This document shows, one piece after another, positions 54,187 to 62,591 of a stretch of 64,000 nucleotides of DNA. This stretch comes from Maribacter aquimaris (GTDB lineage Bacteria > Bacteroidota > Bacteroidia > Flavobacteriales > Flavobacteriaceae). Location of the stretch: contig NZ_JABTCF010000004.1 of the NCBI RefSeq assembly GCF_014596745.1, forward strand, positions 124,001 to 188,000, written 5' to 3'. Made by a program: the position numbers and the translations under genes. The first letter of the stretch is position 1, and each line of letters begins with the position of its first letter. A model generated the notes under the pieces. That model worked only from the letters and a program-made list of their open reading frames with translations. It was not told the DNA's origin and did no database searches.

Positions 54187-55302
54187 ATGGGACAAAAACA
54201 TAAAAGATTAAAAGGTTTGCTTTGGAAAATCGTCATTCTATTGATTTTTCCAGTAGCAACTGCCCAAATTGTTCCAAATTCAAAAAATGGATTTAAACCT
54301 CGAAACTCGAAAGATGGTAAATATATAACACATCCCTATATCGATAATGAAGATCCCCTATCGGATTCGAATATCGTTGAGTTCAGGGATGCCAATAACA
54401 TCTCGCGATATTTTACGCGAAGAATACGTAAACCAGTTTGTCTATCACAGGTTTGCCAACCCATTTCATTGTATATCGTGTGGGACGGCTCCGGTAATTT
54501 TCAAAAATTAAAACTTATTAAGAACAAACCATTGTCCAAGACCGATCACACCGAATTTACGCAGAAAGAATATTTGAAATTGAACAGTATTTTGTCCGAT
54601 GAACATTCGATTCTGAAAAATTTGCAAAAAGAAGATTTAATTTTGGAAGACAACAGGAATCTTTTGGAAAAGGGCATTGATGCTTATTCAGGGGCCACCA
54701 AACCATCCCTTTATGAGTATGTTGTAAGGGATGCCGTTTACACATGTTATACACTTTGGCATACGGTATACGGCCCAACACGCCAAAGAATCCTTCAAAT
54801 CCTTGATGAAAAGGCCGATAGTGAATATTTGAGGACTATTTTTAATGAACAAGATATTGACTATACTTTTTGGGGCATCGATTTCTTGGAGAGACACCCC
54901 AAATATCAAAACGGATTTTATAAGGAAGTCGCTCAATACATAAACTCAAAAAATGATGAACTTTCGCAAAAGGCCTTGGACTACTTTTCGCCCAATCGAT
55001 TGACTGAACTTGAAGTTCAAAAATATTTGGTGACTAAATGTAAAAAAGAAAAACAACTGGATATCATTTGGAAGCTTGCTTCCATAGAAAATTTAGACAG
55101 TTCAGTCATACTGATATTACTGGAAAAATACAACGTTGGTGGTATAGACGTAACGGATTTGGGCTATGTCTATAAAATGATGACAAAAGAACATTTGGCA
55201 AATGATAAAATCAATTTGATCATGAGAAATATTTTAAATGATGATAATAGGTATGTTAGAAATATCACCATGGAATGTTTGGATAAAATTCCGGAAAAAT
55301 GA
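54187..55302 (+). CDS. Exported protein with FMN-binding-like domain, unknown
   Basis: The start is set at ATG 54187 (MGQKHKRLKGLLWKIVILLI, a signal peptide); a GTG lies six codons earlier. About 371 residues follow. Residues 80-195 of the longer frame resemble an FMN-binding domain: CLSQVCQPISLYIVWDGSG, KTDHTEFTQKEYLKL and GIDAYSGATKPSL, where SGAT(x)S is the flavin-attachment type motif. The C-terminal half is helical and HEAT-like (ELSQKALDYFSPNRL, DDNRYVRNITMECL). No close family is recalled. It stands 110 bp upstream of an FAD oxidoreductase, so the pair may form a periplasmic electron-transfer unit. Confidence 0.6.
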   Translation: MGQKHKRLKGLLWKIVILLIFPVATAQIVPNSKNGFKPRNSKDGKYITHPYIDNEDPLSDSNIVEFRDANNISRYFTRRIRKPVCLSQVCQPISLYIVWDGSGNFQKLKLIKNKPLSKTDHTEFTQKEYLKLNSILSDEHSILKNLQKEDLILEDNRNLLEKGIDAYSGATKPSLYEYVVRDAVYTCYTLWHTVYGPTRQRILQILDEKADSEYLRTIFNEQDIDYTFWGIDFLERHPKYQNGFYKEVAQYINSKNDELSQKALDYFSPNRLTELEVQKYLVTKCKKEKQLDIIWKLASIENLDSSVILILLEKYNVGGIDVTDLGYVYKMMTKEHLANDKINLIMRNILNDDNRYVRNITMECLDKIPEK

Positions 55303-55411
55303 TATTAGTCAGTTGCGTTTGCTAGTGGGTCAAGCATTCTTAACCGCACCTCCTTCCTAACTTCAATGCTAAAAATAAGTGTATTTAAAATAAGTTAAAA
55401 GCACAAAATTT

Positions 55412-56788
55412 ATGAAAAATCACAAAAACCGTAGAAAGTTTCTGAAAAATAGCGCATTATTTGCTGTGGCTACTCCATTCTTTGGGTTACCAATAGATAC
55501 TTTTGGAAACACGCCATCATACTCCAATAAGAATTTCAAAGAACCATCCAGAAACATTCCTCTTATTAAGGAAACGGATGTCATTGTTTGTGGCGGAGGG
55601 CCCGCGGGATTTGCGGCCGCAATTGAATCGGCCAGAAAAGGGGCTAAAACAACCTTGATAGAAATGAATGGATGTCTAGGTGGGGTATGGACTACCGGGT
55701 TATTAAGTAATATATTGGACTATACCAATAAACCGGGAATAATGAAGGAATTGGCGCATAGGTTGGAACAACGGGATGCACAGTATTCAGCAAAAGTCTA
55801 CGATGCCGAATTGATGAAATATATTTTGGATCAAATGTGCCAAGAAGCTGGGGTAGAGGTCCGTTTGCATACAAGGGTAACCGCGGCTTATACGAATTCA
55901 AAAAATAAACTGGAATATATATTGACGGAAAGTTTTTCGGGACGTGAGGCATGGAAGTCCAAAGTCTTTATTGACGCTACAGGGAATGGTGATTTAGCAG
56001 CCCAGGCTGGTTGTGGTTTCGATATTGGCAATCCCGAAACTGGAAAAACCCAACCGGCATCTTTAATGGCCATATTGGTAGGTTTGGAAGAAGATCAATT
56101 GGTAAATGAAGGATTTATGGCCCCTAAAGGAAAGTCATCGGAACCTTCAAAGAAAAAATTATATCAGGAAATTAAAAGGGCAGGAATCAATGCCAGCTAT
56201 ACCATGCCCACCATGTTTGCGATAAGACCTGGAATGATGGCCCTAATGGCCAATCATCAGTATGGCGTATCAGCTTTGAATGCAGATGAAGTAACCTTAG
56301 CAACCATCGAAGCAAGAAGAGAACTCAACCTAATCGTAGATGGACTAAGATCACTGAATGGTATATGGTCGAATTTACGGATTGCCACCACAGGAGCTCA
56401 GATAGGTATCCGTGAAGGTAGGCGTATTCATGGCCTTTACACCCTGACAGCTGAGGACCTCATAAAAGGGACCCAATTTGATGATGCGGTTTGTACGGTA
56501 ACTTTCAATGTTGATGTCCATTCTTTGGAGAAAGATTCCGGTGGTGGATATTCCTGCCATTCAGTTAAAGCAAAACCTTATCATATACCAATGCGCTCTT
56601 TAATCGCAAAGGATGTTGACGGACTGTTAATGGCGGGAAGGTGTATTAGCGGTGATTTTTTTGCGCATTCCAGTTATAGAGTAACAGGAAATGCCGTTCC
56701 AATGGGAGAGGCGGCTGGAAAAGTAGCGGCCACAGCCTCATTGCAAAATATATTGCCCCATGAAGTTAAATACAAAATCGAAAATTGA
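55412..56788 (+). CDS. FAD-dependent oxidoreductase, Tat-exported
   Basis: A 458-residue PF12831-type flavoprotein. The Tat-like leader NRRKFLKNSALFAVATPFF precedes the Rossmann motif TDVIVCGGGPAGFAAA (55-70). NGCLGGVWTTGLLSN is the family's conserved loop, and LLMAGRCISGDFFAHSSYRV with AAGKVAATASL marks the C-terminal FAD contact. The enzyme is collinear with the FAD oxidoreductase at 11256 but lacks its N-terminal jelly-roll. The substrate is unknown. Close linkage to the FMN-like protein upstream suggests flavin-to-flavin transfer. Confidence 0.8.
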   Translation: MKNHKNRRKFLKNSALFAVATPFFGLPIDTFGNTPSYSNKNFKEPSRNIPLIKETDVIVCGGGPAGFAAAIESARKGAKTTLIEMNGCLGGVWTTGLLSNILDYTNKPGIMKELAHRLEQRDAQYSAKVYDAELMKYILDQMCQEAGVEVRLHTRVTAAYTNSKNKLEYILTESFSGREAWKSKVFIDATGNGDLAAQAGCGFDIGNPETGKTQPASLMAILVGLEEDQLVNEGFMAPKGKSSEPSKKKLYQEIKRAGINASYTMPTMFAIRPGMMALMANHQYGVSALNADEVTLATIEARRELNLIVDGLRSLNGIWSNLRIATTGAQIGIREGRRIHGLYTLTAEDLIKGTQFDDAVCTVTFNVDVHSLEKDSGGGYSCHSVKAKPYHIPMRSLIAKDVDGLLMAGRCISGDFFAHSSYRVTGNAVPMGEAAGKVAATASLQNILPHEVKYKIEN

Positions 56789-57330
56789 AAAAATTTTAAA
56801 AAGTAATTTTTTATTACAAGAACATGCTATTACTTCCCACCAATCATTTGCAGAAAGAACGTTACGATTCAAGTATGAAACCAAAATCAAAAAAAATAAA
56901 AGCAACAGAGAGAACTATACCCCGAAAGTCCAATGATCAAGTTGGTTAGATTATTGTTTCGATACAAAAAATAGGCGGGAAAGAAATGAACAATGGAATT
57001 TGAAAAGTATTTTAAGAAATCATATTTAAAAGTTCTATTAAGATAACCGACCCAATGCGAAATAATTATTACACAAACATAGCCTTCATTTCATCAAGTT
57101 ATAAGCTAGTATAAATTTTGGAATCAGAGCAATTAAAACCAAACCCGATTTTAATAAATATCTAAATCCGCACCTTATATTTAAAAGAGATCAACTTCCT
57201 CCTTTCCACTATCTTTTCACTAAACTAATTTGCTCCTATTTACTACCTGGATTTTTAGAATTATATTTACAAATCGAAAGTCATTTTGTCAAATAAGAAA
57301 TCGTAACGAGTTCACAAATCGTCAACACGA
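56789..57330. other. 540-bp gap without recognisable gene
   Basis: AT-rich sequence with stops in all frames. No RNA gene, repeat or promoter with the Bacteroidota consensus was recognised by eye. Confidence 0.5.
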
Positions 57331-57333
57331 GTA

Positions 57334-57406
57334 GTGAAAATTAGCAGAGCATCGACTATCACTGGGCTAAGAGCCATAGGTTCAAACACCAGCCAGGTCA
57401 CTGAAT
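57334..57406 (+). tRNA. Degenerate tRNA-like remnant
   Basis: The stretch has a D-arm-like AGCAGAGCATCGACT, a T-arm-like AGGTTCAAAC and a 3' end (CAGGTCACTGA) that could pair with the 5' GTGA. The anticodon and T stems do not pair well, so it would be a broken tRNA. It is followed by a terminator and then by a recombinase start, the usual order at integration sites. This is a low-confidence call. Confidence 0.25.
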
Positions 57407-57424
57407 CGGATATCATCCGAGACC

Positions 57425-57458
57425 AAAACCCTGCTAATTTTATGATTGGCAGGGTTTT
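57425..57458 (+). terminator. Rho-independent terminator
   Basis: AAAACCCTGC and GCAGGGTTTT form a perfect 10-bp stem with a 14-nt loop, followed by ATGTTTTTTA. It would end a transcript from the tRNA-like remnant on the plus strand. Confidence 0.75.
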
Positions 57459-57634
57459 ATGTTTTTTAGGTAGTCATATGAATTGGTTTAATATGTCTAC
57501 AAATCGTCTACATTTTTTTAAACCGTCTACAAACCGTCTACATTTTTTTATCTTGACCTAGATTAAGGATAATTCCTTGCTTAGTTGATTTGACTTTCGT
57601 CTCAATTATTGTTTAACAATTTAAGACGTCAACT

Positions 57635-57721
57635 ATGCGCTCTACCACAACATTTTCAATACTATTTTGGGTTTATTGCACAACGACCGCAGAGCTCTCT
57701 TGGAACTTAATGAAAAAATAA
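57635..57721 (+). pseudogene. Tyrosine recombinase start, truncated (copy 2)
   Basis: It encodes the same MRSTTTFSILFWVY tip as at 10295, then leaves the family sequence. Identity of the leader in both copies shows that they share the same truncation event. Confidence 0.6.
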
Positions 57722-58074
57722 CCCTATTTACAATTGCGCTATTATTTATGTCTTGTGCGGGAACACAGGATGCACCCCCTGCCGTCATCGCCAAAATCGT
57801 TGCAGAAAGCTTCTATCAGGGCGACGAAGCATCTTTGAAAAAACATACCACCCCTGAGGGATTCGCAACATTCTCAAACCTTCAGAAAATGTTTGCCAAG
57901 CCTAAAAATTCGGAATCTAACTTCAAAGTTATCGATGAAAGAATCGAAGGTGAAATAGCTTGGGTAAAATACTCGACCTCTTATGATAAGACTCCGGGTA
58001 TTTTCAAACTTGTGAAAGCGAATGGGGAATGGAAGTCCACCGCAAGGAAACCTAGTGAGAAGGTGCCTTTTTGA
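57667..58074 (+). CDS. DUF4878-like small lipoprotein, copy 2
   Basis: Paralog of the gene at 10327, with nearly the same C-terminal domain (KIVAESFYQGDEASLKKH, EIAWVKYSTSYDKTPG). Here the signal is intact up to a lipobox (KITLFTIALLFMSC), which supports a lipoprotein. The in-frame start is again only a TTG, and the ATG with A6 run is one base out of frame. Keeping the same arrangement in two diverged copies suggests that the start signal, whatever it is, still works. The role is unknown; NTF2-like DUF4878 proteins are small binding domains. Confidence 0.6.
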   Translation: MGLLHNDRRALLELNEKITLFTIALLFMSCAGTQDAPPAVIAKIVAESFYQGDEASLKKHTTPEGFATFSNLQKMFAKPKNSESNFKVIDERIEGEIAWVKYSTSYDKTPGIFKLVKANGEWKSTARKPSEKVPF

Positions 58075-58210
58075 TTGTTTTCTTTAAGCTTAAAATTCTA
58101 TCTGATTTGCCGAGAAAGTGTCCTGACTTATCGTTCTCTTAAAGTTTATTTATGGTCTCGTTTTAAGGCGCAAGATTCTTAGGGCATACACATTTCCCCC
58201 TTTGACTCAA

Positions 58211-58301
58211 CGAAGTTTAAAACTTCGCATTTTATCGCTTGACTCTCCCTCTTACTCTTACTCATCACTCACTGCATTGCTACGAAGTCACAGACTTCGT
58301 A
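58211..58301. repeat. Paired hairpins between DUF4878 gene and SGNH gene
   Basis: CGAAGTTTAAAACTTCG (58211-58227) and TACGAAGTCACAGACTTCGTA (58281-58301, 9-bp stem) share the GAAGT/ACTTC core. They fill the 323-bp gap before the SGNH gene. Neither has a T-run, so recombination or RNA-stability sites are more likely than terminators. Confidence 0.6.
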
Positions 58302-58397
58302 TAGCGGGGTATTAATCGCAATAATCAGATAGCTACAAACCTTGAAATTTAGCTCTTTCCCTGCCATTACTTATACAAAATGTTATGTGCATGTGCT

Positions 58398-59294
58398 TTA
58401 TTCTTTTTGTTTAGTTAGTGCGGCTATTTCTTCCCTGACTACAGGATTCCAAAGTGTGTATCCTAATGGATTCAGGTGCATTCCATCAGAAAGAAAAATA
58501 TCTGAACGCAAACTATCATCTGACTTTAACATTGGATTTGTAATGTCAATATAGTGTAGATTTTTTTCATCATTACAATATTCACTAAGTTTTGTATTGG
58601 TGATTATCTTATTTCTATGTACATCTTTTCCCAGAAAGTCATCAATTAAAGTTGGTTTCATAGAAAGAAGTATAATCTGAGTTTTTGGAAAGTCTTTTTT
58701 AACTTTACTTACCAACTCTTTAAATGAATTTACAGCCTCTCTAGGTGATTTACCACGTTCAATATCAATATCACAATAAACAACCATTATAGATGGTGAG
58801 TGCTTTTTAATAATATCATCATAGTAATGAATGATTTCAGGAAGACTTGCTCCTCCGAAACCACGATTGATAATCGGAAACTCTGGAAATGCTAAAGATG
58901 TTTCCCAATGAACAATACTTGAACTTCCAATGAATAGGATAGGATTCTTTGCAAGTGTATTCCGATTGTCAAAACGACAAAAATTATCGATTACATCTTT
59001 ATATCTATCAATTTTTATTGAATTATTCTGTTTGTATTTTTGCTGATTTTGATAAAATAGGGATAGTGCAATGTCATATTTTTCAGGATGTAGATTATAA
59101 TCATATATGTGTTCTTTCCAATAAGCCATGGAGCGCTGGTGAAAATTCTTTGCGGTTTCGTCATTCACAGTATCACTCTCTAACGAATTTTCAAGGAAAT
59201 CCAAAAATTGTTGATCGTTATCAACCATTTTTCCCTCTTGTGCATATATGGAAATACTTATACATAAAAATGTCACTAAAATTGATGTCTTCAT
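58398..59294 (-). CDS. SGNH/GDSL hydrolase, exported
   Basis: The start is ATG 59294 (MKTSILVTFLCISISIYA signal); the frame extends 13 codons upstream. Near the middle, ILFIGSSSIVHWETSL is block I, GFGGASLPEII is block II, and DGMHLNPLGYTLW carries the Asp/His pair of block V. It is a GDSL-type lipase/acylhydrolase with an N-terminal helical extension of about 120 residues. It is a single gene flanked by hairpin repeats and is not part of the pectin run. The substrate is unknown. Confidence 0.75.
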   Translation of the reverse strand: MKTSILVTFLCISISIYAQEGKMVDNDQQFLDFLENSLESDTVNDETAKNFHQRSMAYWKEHIYDYNLHPEKYDIALSLFYQNQQKYKQNNSIKIDRYKDVIDNFCRFDNRNTLAKNPILFIGSSSIVHWETSLAFPEFPIINRGFGGASLPEIIHYYDDIIKKHSPSIMVVYCDIDIERGKSPREAVNSFKELVSKVKKDFPKTQIILLSMKPTLIDDFLGKDVHRNKIITNTKLSEYCNDEKNLHYIDITNPMLKSDDSLRSDIFLSDGMHLNPLGYTLWNPVVREEIAALTKQKE

Positions 59295-59344
59295 ATTTAA
59301 AATTGAATAATTATTAATATTGATAGTGCTCATTTTTGGTATTT

Positions 59345-59440
59345 TTTATTGGCATTGCAAATAACAATTGGACAGCATCATTGATGATATCCTACTTATA
59401 TGACCAAGTTAATAATCGTTTATTTGAACTTTACTTTAGG
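59345..59440. repeat. Hairpin repeat element, copy B
   Basis: GGACAGCATCATTGATGATATCC folds as a hairpin, followed by TACTTATATGACC, GTTAATAATCGTTTATTT and GAACTTTA. It aligns with copies A (13205) and C (61562). It lies between the ParE and SGNH genes. Confidence 0.7.
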
Positions 59441-59733
59441 TGCTTTGGAAAGTTCATCTTACCTCCAAGGACCCTAACTATGAAAATCCCTTTGCTGTGG
59501 ATATAATAAAAAACTACATGTGATTTGTATCGATACCTCAGTAGCATTTGATTCTTAACAGCCACATATCTTCTACCCAACTCCGGATTTTTGGCCAATT
59601 CCCCCAAAACCTCTTTTAGGCTATGGGCATATTTTAAAGATTGCCGTTCCCCGAATTCTTTAATGGTGTATTTGGCAATGGTCTTAATATCGCTCCTTGC
59701 CTTGACACTTATTACACATCTATTCTTCGGCAT
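59431..59733 (-). CDS. parE: ParE-type toxin
   Basis: About 100 residues from ATG 59733. The RelE/ParE fold is shown by VKARSDIKTIAKYTIKEFGE, AKNPELGRRYVAVKNQMLLR and HVVFYYIHSKGIFIVRVLGG. ParE toxins poison DNA gyrase. Its start overlaps the antitoxin stop by 14 bp, the usual arrangement. Such modules stabilise mobile or cassette DNA. Confidence 0.88.
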   Translation of the reverse strand: MPKNRCVISVKARSDIKTIAKYTIKEFGERQSLKYAHSLKEVLGELAKNPELGRRYVAVKNQMLLRYRYKSHVVFYYIHSKGIFIVRVLGGKMNFPKHLK

Positions 59734-59971
59734 TATGTTCATTTATGGCTTCCTCCCATATACTATCTATAGTCGCATCGGATGGCCCGCTCTCCATACC
59801 CTCGAAAAGTGCCTCGTTTAAATCCACTATGCGCTTTCTACGCTCTTGGTCCTTACGTATAATATCCCGTATGTATTCGCTGTCATTCGTATAAAAGCCC
59901 TGTTCAATCAAGCTTTTTACATAAGCCTCCTGTTGTTCTGTAAATGTGATAGATTTTCTAATTACCGCCAT
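59720..59971 (-). CDS. parD: ParD-type antitoxin
   Basis: An 83-residue antitoxin. The N-terminal ribbon-helix-helix is IRKSITFTEQQEAYVKSLIE followed by TNDSEYIRDIIRKDQ. The acidic C-terminal tail (SIWEEAINEHNAEE) would wrap the toxin. It precedes parE and is expected to repress its own promoter. Confidence 0.88.
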   Translation of the reverse strand: MAVIRKSITFTEQQEAYVKSLIEQGFYTNDSEYIRDIIRKDQERRKRIVDLNEALFEGMESGPSDATIDSIWEEAINEHNAEE

Positions 59972-60046
59972 AATGAACCAATATTATTAATAATGGTTCA
60001 ATTTATAAATAAAATTTAGACAAAGCAACTATCATTTTTTTGAACT

Positions 60047-60358
60047 TTACTCTTTGTTTAGCCGCCTTATTTTGTTCGCAATTTTCTCAATGCCCCTTCG
60101 CTCACCAGTTTCAATATATCTGGCGGCAATAGTATTACAAGAATTACACAAACCTTTTAGAATAACATCATTAAGGTCGTTTAAATAGCTTTTGTATTCA
60201 ACCAACTTTTTAGTTTGGGCGCCACAATCACAGAAAATCGAATTTACTGCTATTTCTATATCCTCTTTCCATGAAGGACCGAACATTAATTGAAGTTGAA
60301 ATGGTCCTATTTCAATTTCATCCTCATGAATGATATGTTCACTTCTCTTTCGTGCCAT
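60047..60358 (-). CDS. Hypothetical protein with zinc-ribbon cysteines
   Basis: 103 residues. Four cysteines in FCDCGAQ and LCNSCNT (CxC...CxxC) suggest a zinc ribbon. A helical, charged C-terminus follows (RRGIEKIANKIRRLNKE). No known family is recalled. There is no signal peptide, so it is cytoplasmic. It is a single gene preceded by the AAAAGTTCAAATAAAGG motif shared by neighbouring genes on this strand. Confidence 0.6.
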   Translation of the reverse strand: MARKRSEHIIHEDEIEIGPFQLQLMFGPSWKEDIEIAVNSIFCDCGAQTKKLVEYKSYLNDLNDVILKGLCNSCNTIAARYIETGERRGIEKIANKIRRLNKE

Positions 60359-60502
60359 CCTTTATTTGAACTTTTATAAAGATAATGATTTTGGGTTTTG
60401 AACTGTACGAGAAAAGGTGAAGGCTACATTTTCAGGGAAGGCTACGCCTGTACAATACTTATGTACGTCATCCAAAATTCACTTTCAACTTCTAGGTCGG
60501 CA

Positions 60503-60527
60503 TAAAAAAAGCCCCTTCAAGAGGCTT
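60503..60527 (-). terminator. Terminator of the VOC gene
   Basis: On the minus strand AAGCCTCTTGAAGGGGCTT is followed by a run of T (TTTTTTTATG). It lies 120 bp after the stop of the VOC-domain gene. Confidence 0.7.
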
Positions 60528-60646
60528 ATATTGATGATTTTATGTCTGATTAAAAGCTTGTGCAACCGTTACCGGTGTTAGCACCTGTTTTTTAATCATT
60601 TATTATCTGTTGTTCGTTTAATGAAATGTCTGGCCTATTCGTGTAA

Positions 60647-61561
60647 TCAACGCCAGATGCCTTCAGGAATTAACTTTTCCTCTACTATTTCTACGAGCAG
60701 GCTGTCAGGACCTCTAACAAAAAAACTATTCATACCATGAATAGGGTCAATTTTTATATCATGAACAATATCTAGCCCATTAGATCTCATTTTTTTTATT
60801 AGAAACTCAATATTTTCAGTTGAAAAACAAATATGATCGATTGAGCTACCATCTGTTGGTTTAATTTCTTCGTTAGACCACCATGATTCTTCTTCAGTTG
60901 GTTTGCCAAACACAATGATATTAATATTATTGACGGTTAGTAAATTCCATTTCCACCTAAGCTCGTTATTCTGCCATTGTTTTGCCTCTTCATAAACCGG
61001 AATCAAGCCGAGGTTAGATTCAAACCAGTCCATAGTTTTATCAACATCAGTTGATAGTAAGTGTATGTGTTCAAATCTGTGGTTTTTATTTCCCGTATAT
61101 ACCTCTATAACTTCTTTTTCTGGGCCAAGAAAGTACATCCAAAAATTATCGCCTAGAGGTGTGATTTCGGTATGTACCGCTATTCCCTCATTGACTCTCC
61201 AGTCAAACTCAGATTGACCATCTACACCTGACCAACCAATATGCCATAAACTGGAACCCAAATGTGTTGATGGTGCAGTATCGACATGGTTCATTAATAA
61301 AAACGATTTTTCCGTAAAAAGAGCATCCGTTCGATCTCGGTATTTTACTTGAGTTGCACCAAAGTATTTTTGATAATATGCAATAGTTGAATCTTTGTCT
61401 GTAACATTTAGATGGACATGATGGAAATTCACTTTACTTAACTTCTCTGTCTCTTCGGATTTTTCAGGTAACTGTTTACATCCAACAATTTGAAGTAATA
61501 GAACAGTGAAGACGATTAAGGTAGTTCTATATTTTATGTTATACAATGTATTCATTTTCAA
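60647..61561 (-). CDS. VOC-domain lipoprotein (glyoxalase/dioxygenase fold)
   Basis: A 304-residue lipoprotein (LLLQIVGC, Cys28). Two VOC modules are visible: NFHHVHLNVTDKDSTIAYYQ and HRFEHIHLLSTDVDKTMDWF, with metal-ligand His and Glu positions (EVIEVYTG, SLLVEIVEEK). The superfamily includes glyoxalase I, extradiol dioxygenases and resistance proteins. A periplasmic location is unusual. The gene is bounded upstream by ATTGTTAGCACCAATT and downstream by GGTGCTAACACCGG, which mirror each other like cassette borders. The reaction is unknown. Confidence 0.75.
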   Translation of the reverse strand: MKMNTLYNIKYRTTLIVFTVLLLQIVGCKQLPEKSEETEKLSKVNFHHVHLNVTDKDSTIAYYQKYFGATQVKYRDRTDALFTEKSFLLMNHVDTAPSTHLGSSLWHIGWSGVDGQSEFDWRVNEGIAVHTEITPLGDNFWMYFLGPEKEVIEVYTGNKNHRFEHIHLLSTDVDKTMDWFESNLGLIPVYEEAKQWQNNELRWKWNLLTVNNINIIVFGKPTEEESWWSNEEIKPTDGSSIDHICFSTENIEFLIKKMRSNGLDIVHDIKIDPIHGMNSFFVRGPDSLLVEIVEEKLIPEGIWR

Positions 61562-61640
61562 ATTGGTGCTAACAATGGGATATAATCATTGATGCTATCC
61601 CACTTATATTTATAATCCTTTATTTAAACTTTAGTCACGA
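61562..61640. repeat. Hairpin repeat element, copy C
   Basis: GGGATATAATCATTGATGCTATCCC folds with a 6-bp outer stem, then ACTTATAT, ATAATCCTTTATTT and AAACTTTA. It aligns with copies A and B and sits directly upstream of the VOC gene. Confidence 0.7.
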
Positions 61641-61701
61641 TAGATATCGCGATGTACTAGGGCTTTTCATAGGAGGTATCGTTGTGAGCAGTATTTCCGT
61701 T

Positions 61702-62568
61702 CTACTTTTTAATTTTATAACTATTCTCCAGATTATCAATATAAATTATATAGTCTTTAAAAAAACTAATTCCAATTCTTGGCTGACTTTGGACACCGAT
61801 TTTTGTGCTAACATTTTTAAATTCCAAATCTCCTAATTTAACCAAAGGAACAATTCCAACTTTTTCCTTAATCGTTTGAAGTCCACCAATACTATACCTT
61901 TCTCGTTCGTTATCCTCGAATACATATTGCTGTATAAGTTGTTTTGCGAGTTCAGATTCTTTCGGTAAACTGAATTCAGATGACGATCCAAAATCAATAA
62001 CTACTTTATATTCAGTTCCATTAATTGTAATAAAAGTATATGGAGAACCTCCTTTTCTTTTAATTTCGATTGTTTTAAACGTTTCATCAACCAAGTTTTT
62101 ACTTGAAATTCGAAGTTTTTTATTTGGATAATCAATTAGCCAATTCGCTTTGTTTATTATTGGTGTACCAATTATACCTCCGAAATTTGGGATTTGTTCT
62201 TTTAGTCCAACCATATCCGTGTTAGATGCTACTGTGCCAACAAATTCAACGTTTCCAATCTTAAAGGATTTTACCACCTCACTTCCTGTTTCTACAGTAC
62301 GATTAGATGCTCCATCAAGTGTCATTGATGAACCTATAATTGAATCTCTTTGAATAATCGAGTATTGTGCACCTGTATCAAAATAGAAATTTTTGGAAAC
62401 TCCATTTATTTTGGATGGAATTATCATTACTGTCTTTACAGTAGTAAATTCCGTTTCAGAATCAAATGATTCAGGTTGTACAGTTCCTTTTTTTTGATAA
62501 TGAGTTACAGAACAACTAAATGAAAGAAGCAGTATTAGGTTAAATAACAATAGTTTCAAATTCTTCAT
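61702..62568 (-). CDS. Retropepsin-like aspartic protease lipoprotein
   Basis: A 288-residue lipoprotein (LSFSCS, Cys19). Two Asp motifs, YFDTGAQYS (D64) and VIDFGSSSEF (D192), each introduce one half of a duplicated pepsin/retropepsin fold. Flap-like glycine stretches follow (GGIIGTPIINKANWLIDYPN). In Bacteroidota such proteins are annotated as aspartyl proteases of unknown target. It is a single gene with the shared AAAGTTCAAATAAAGG motif upstream of its start. Confidence 0.75.
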   Translation of the reverse strand: MKNLKLLLFNLILLLSFSCSVTHYQKKGTVQPESFDSETEFTTVKTVMIIPSKINGVSKNFYFDTGAQYSIIQRDSIIGSSMTLDGASNRTVETGSEVVKSFKIGNVEFVGTVASNTDMVGLKEQIPNFGGIIGTPIINKANWLIDYPNKKLRISSKNLVDETFKTIEIKRKGGSPYTFITINGTEYKVVIDFGSSSEFSLPKESELAKQLIQQYVFEDNERERYSIGGLQTIKEKVGIVPLVKLGDLEFKNVSTKIGVQSQPRIGISFFKDYIIYIDNLENSYKIKK

Positions 62569-62591
62569 ATTTAAATTCGGCCAAGGATTTA

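Larger units (their letters stand above)
57531..58101 (+). repeat. 571-bp direct repeat, copy 2
   Basis: Copy of 10191-10761 at a constant offset of 47340 bp and in the same orientation. Just upstream (57497-57550) the phrase CGTCTACA is repeated several times with T-runs, possibly marking the recombination border. Confidence 0.9.

Noticed and set aside
57497-57550. Short CGTCTACA repeats considered as a CRISPR array
   Set aside because: Repeats are too short, spacers are just T-runs or absent, and no cas genes are present; no CRISPR array was found anywhere in the window.
57334-57561. 75-codon plus-strand frame
   Set aside because: It runs through the tRNA-like remnant, a terminator stem and the repeated CGTCTACA tract, so coding is unlikely.
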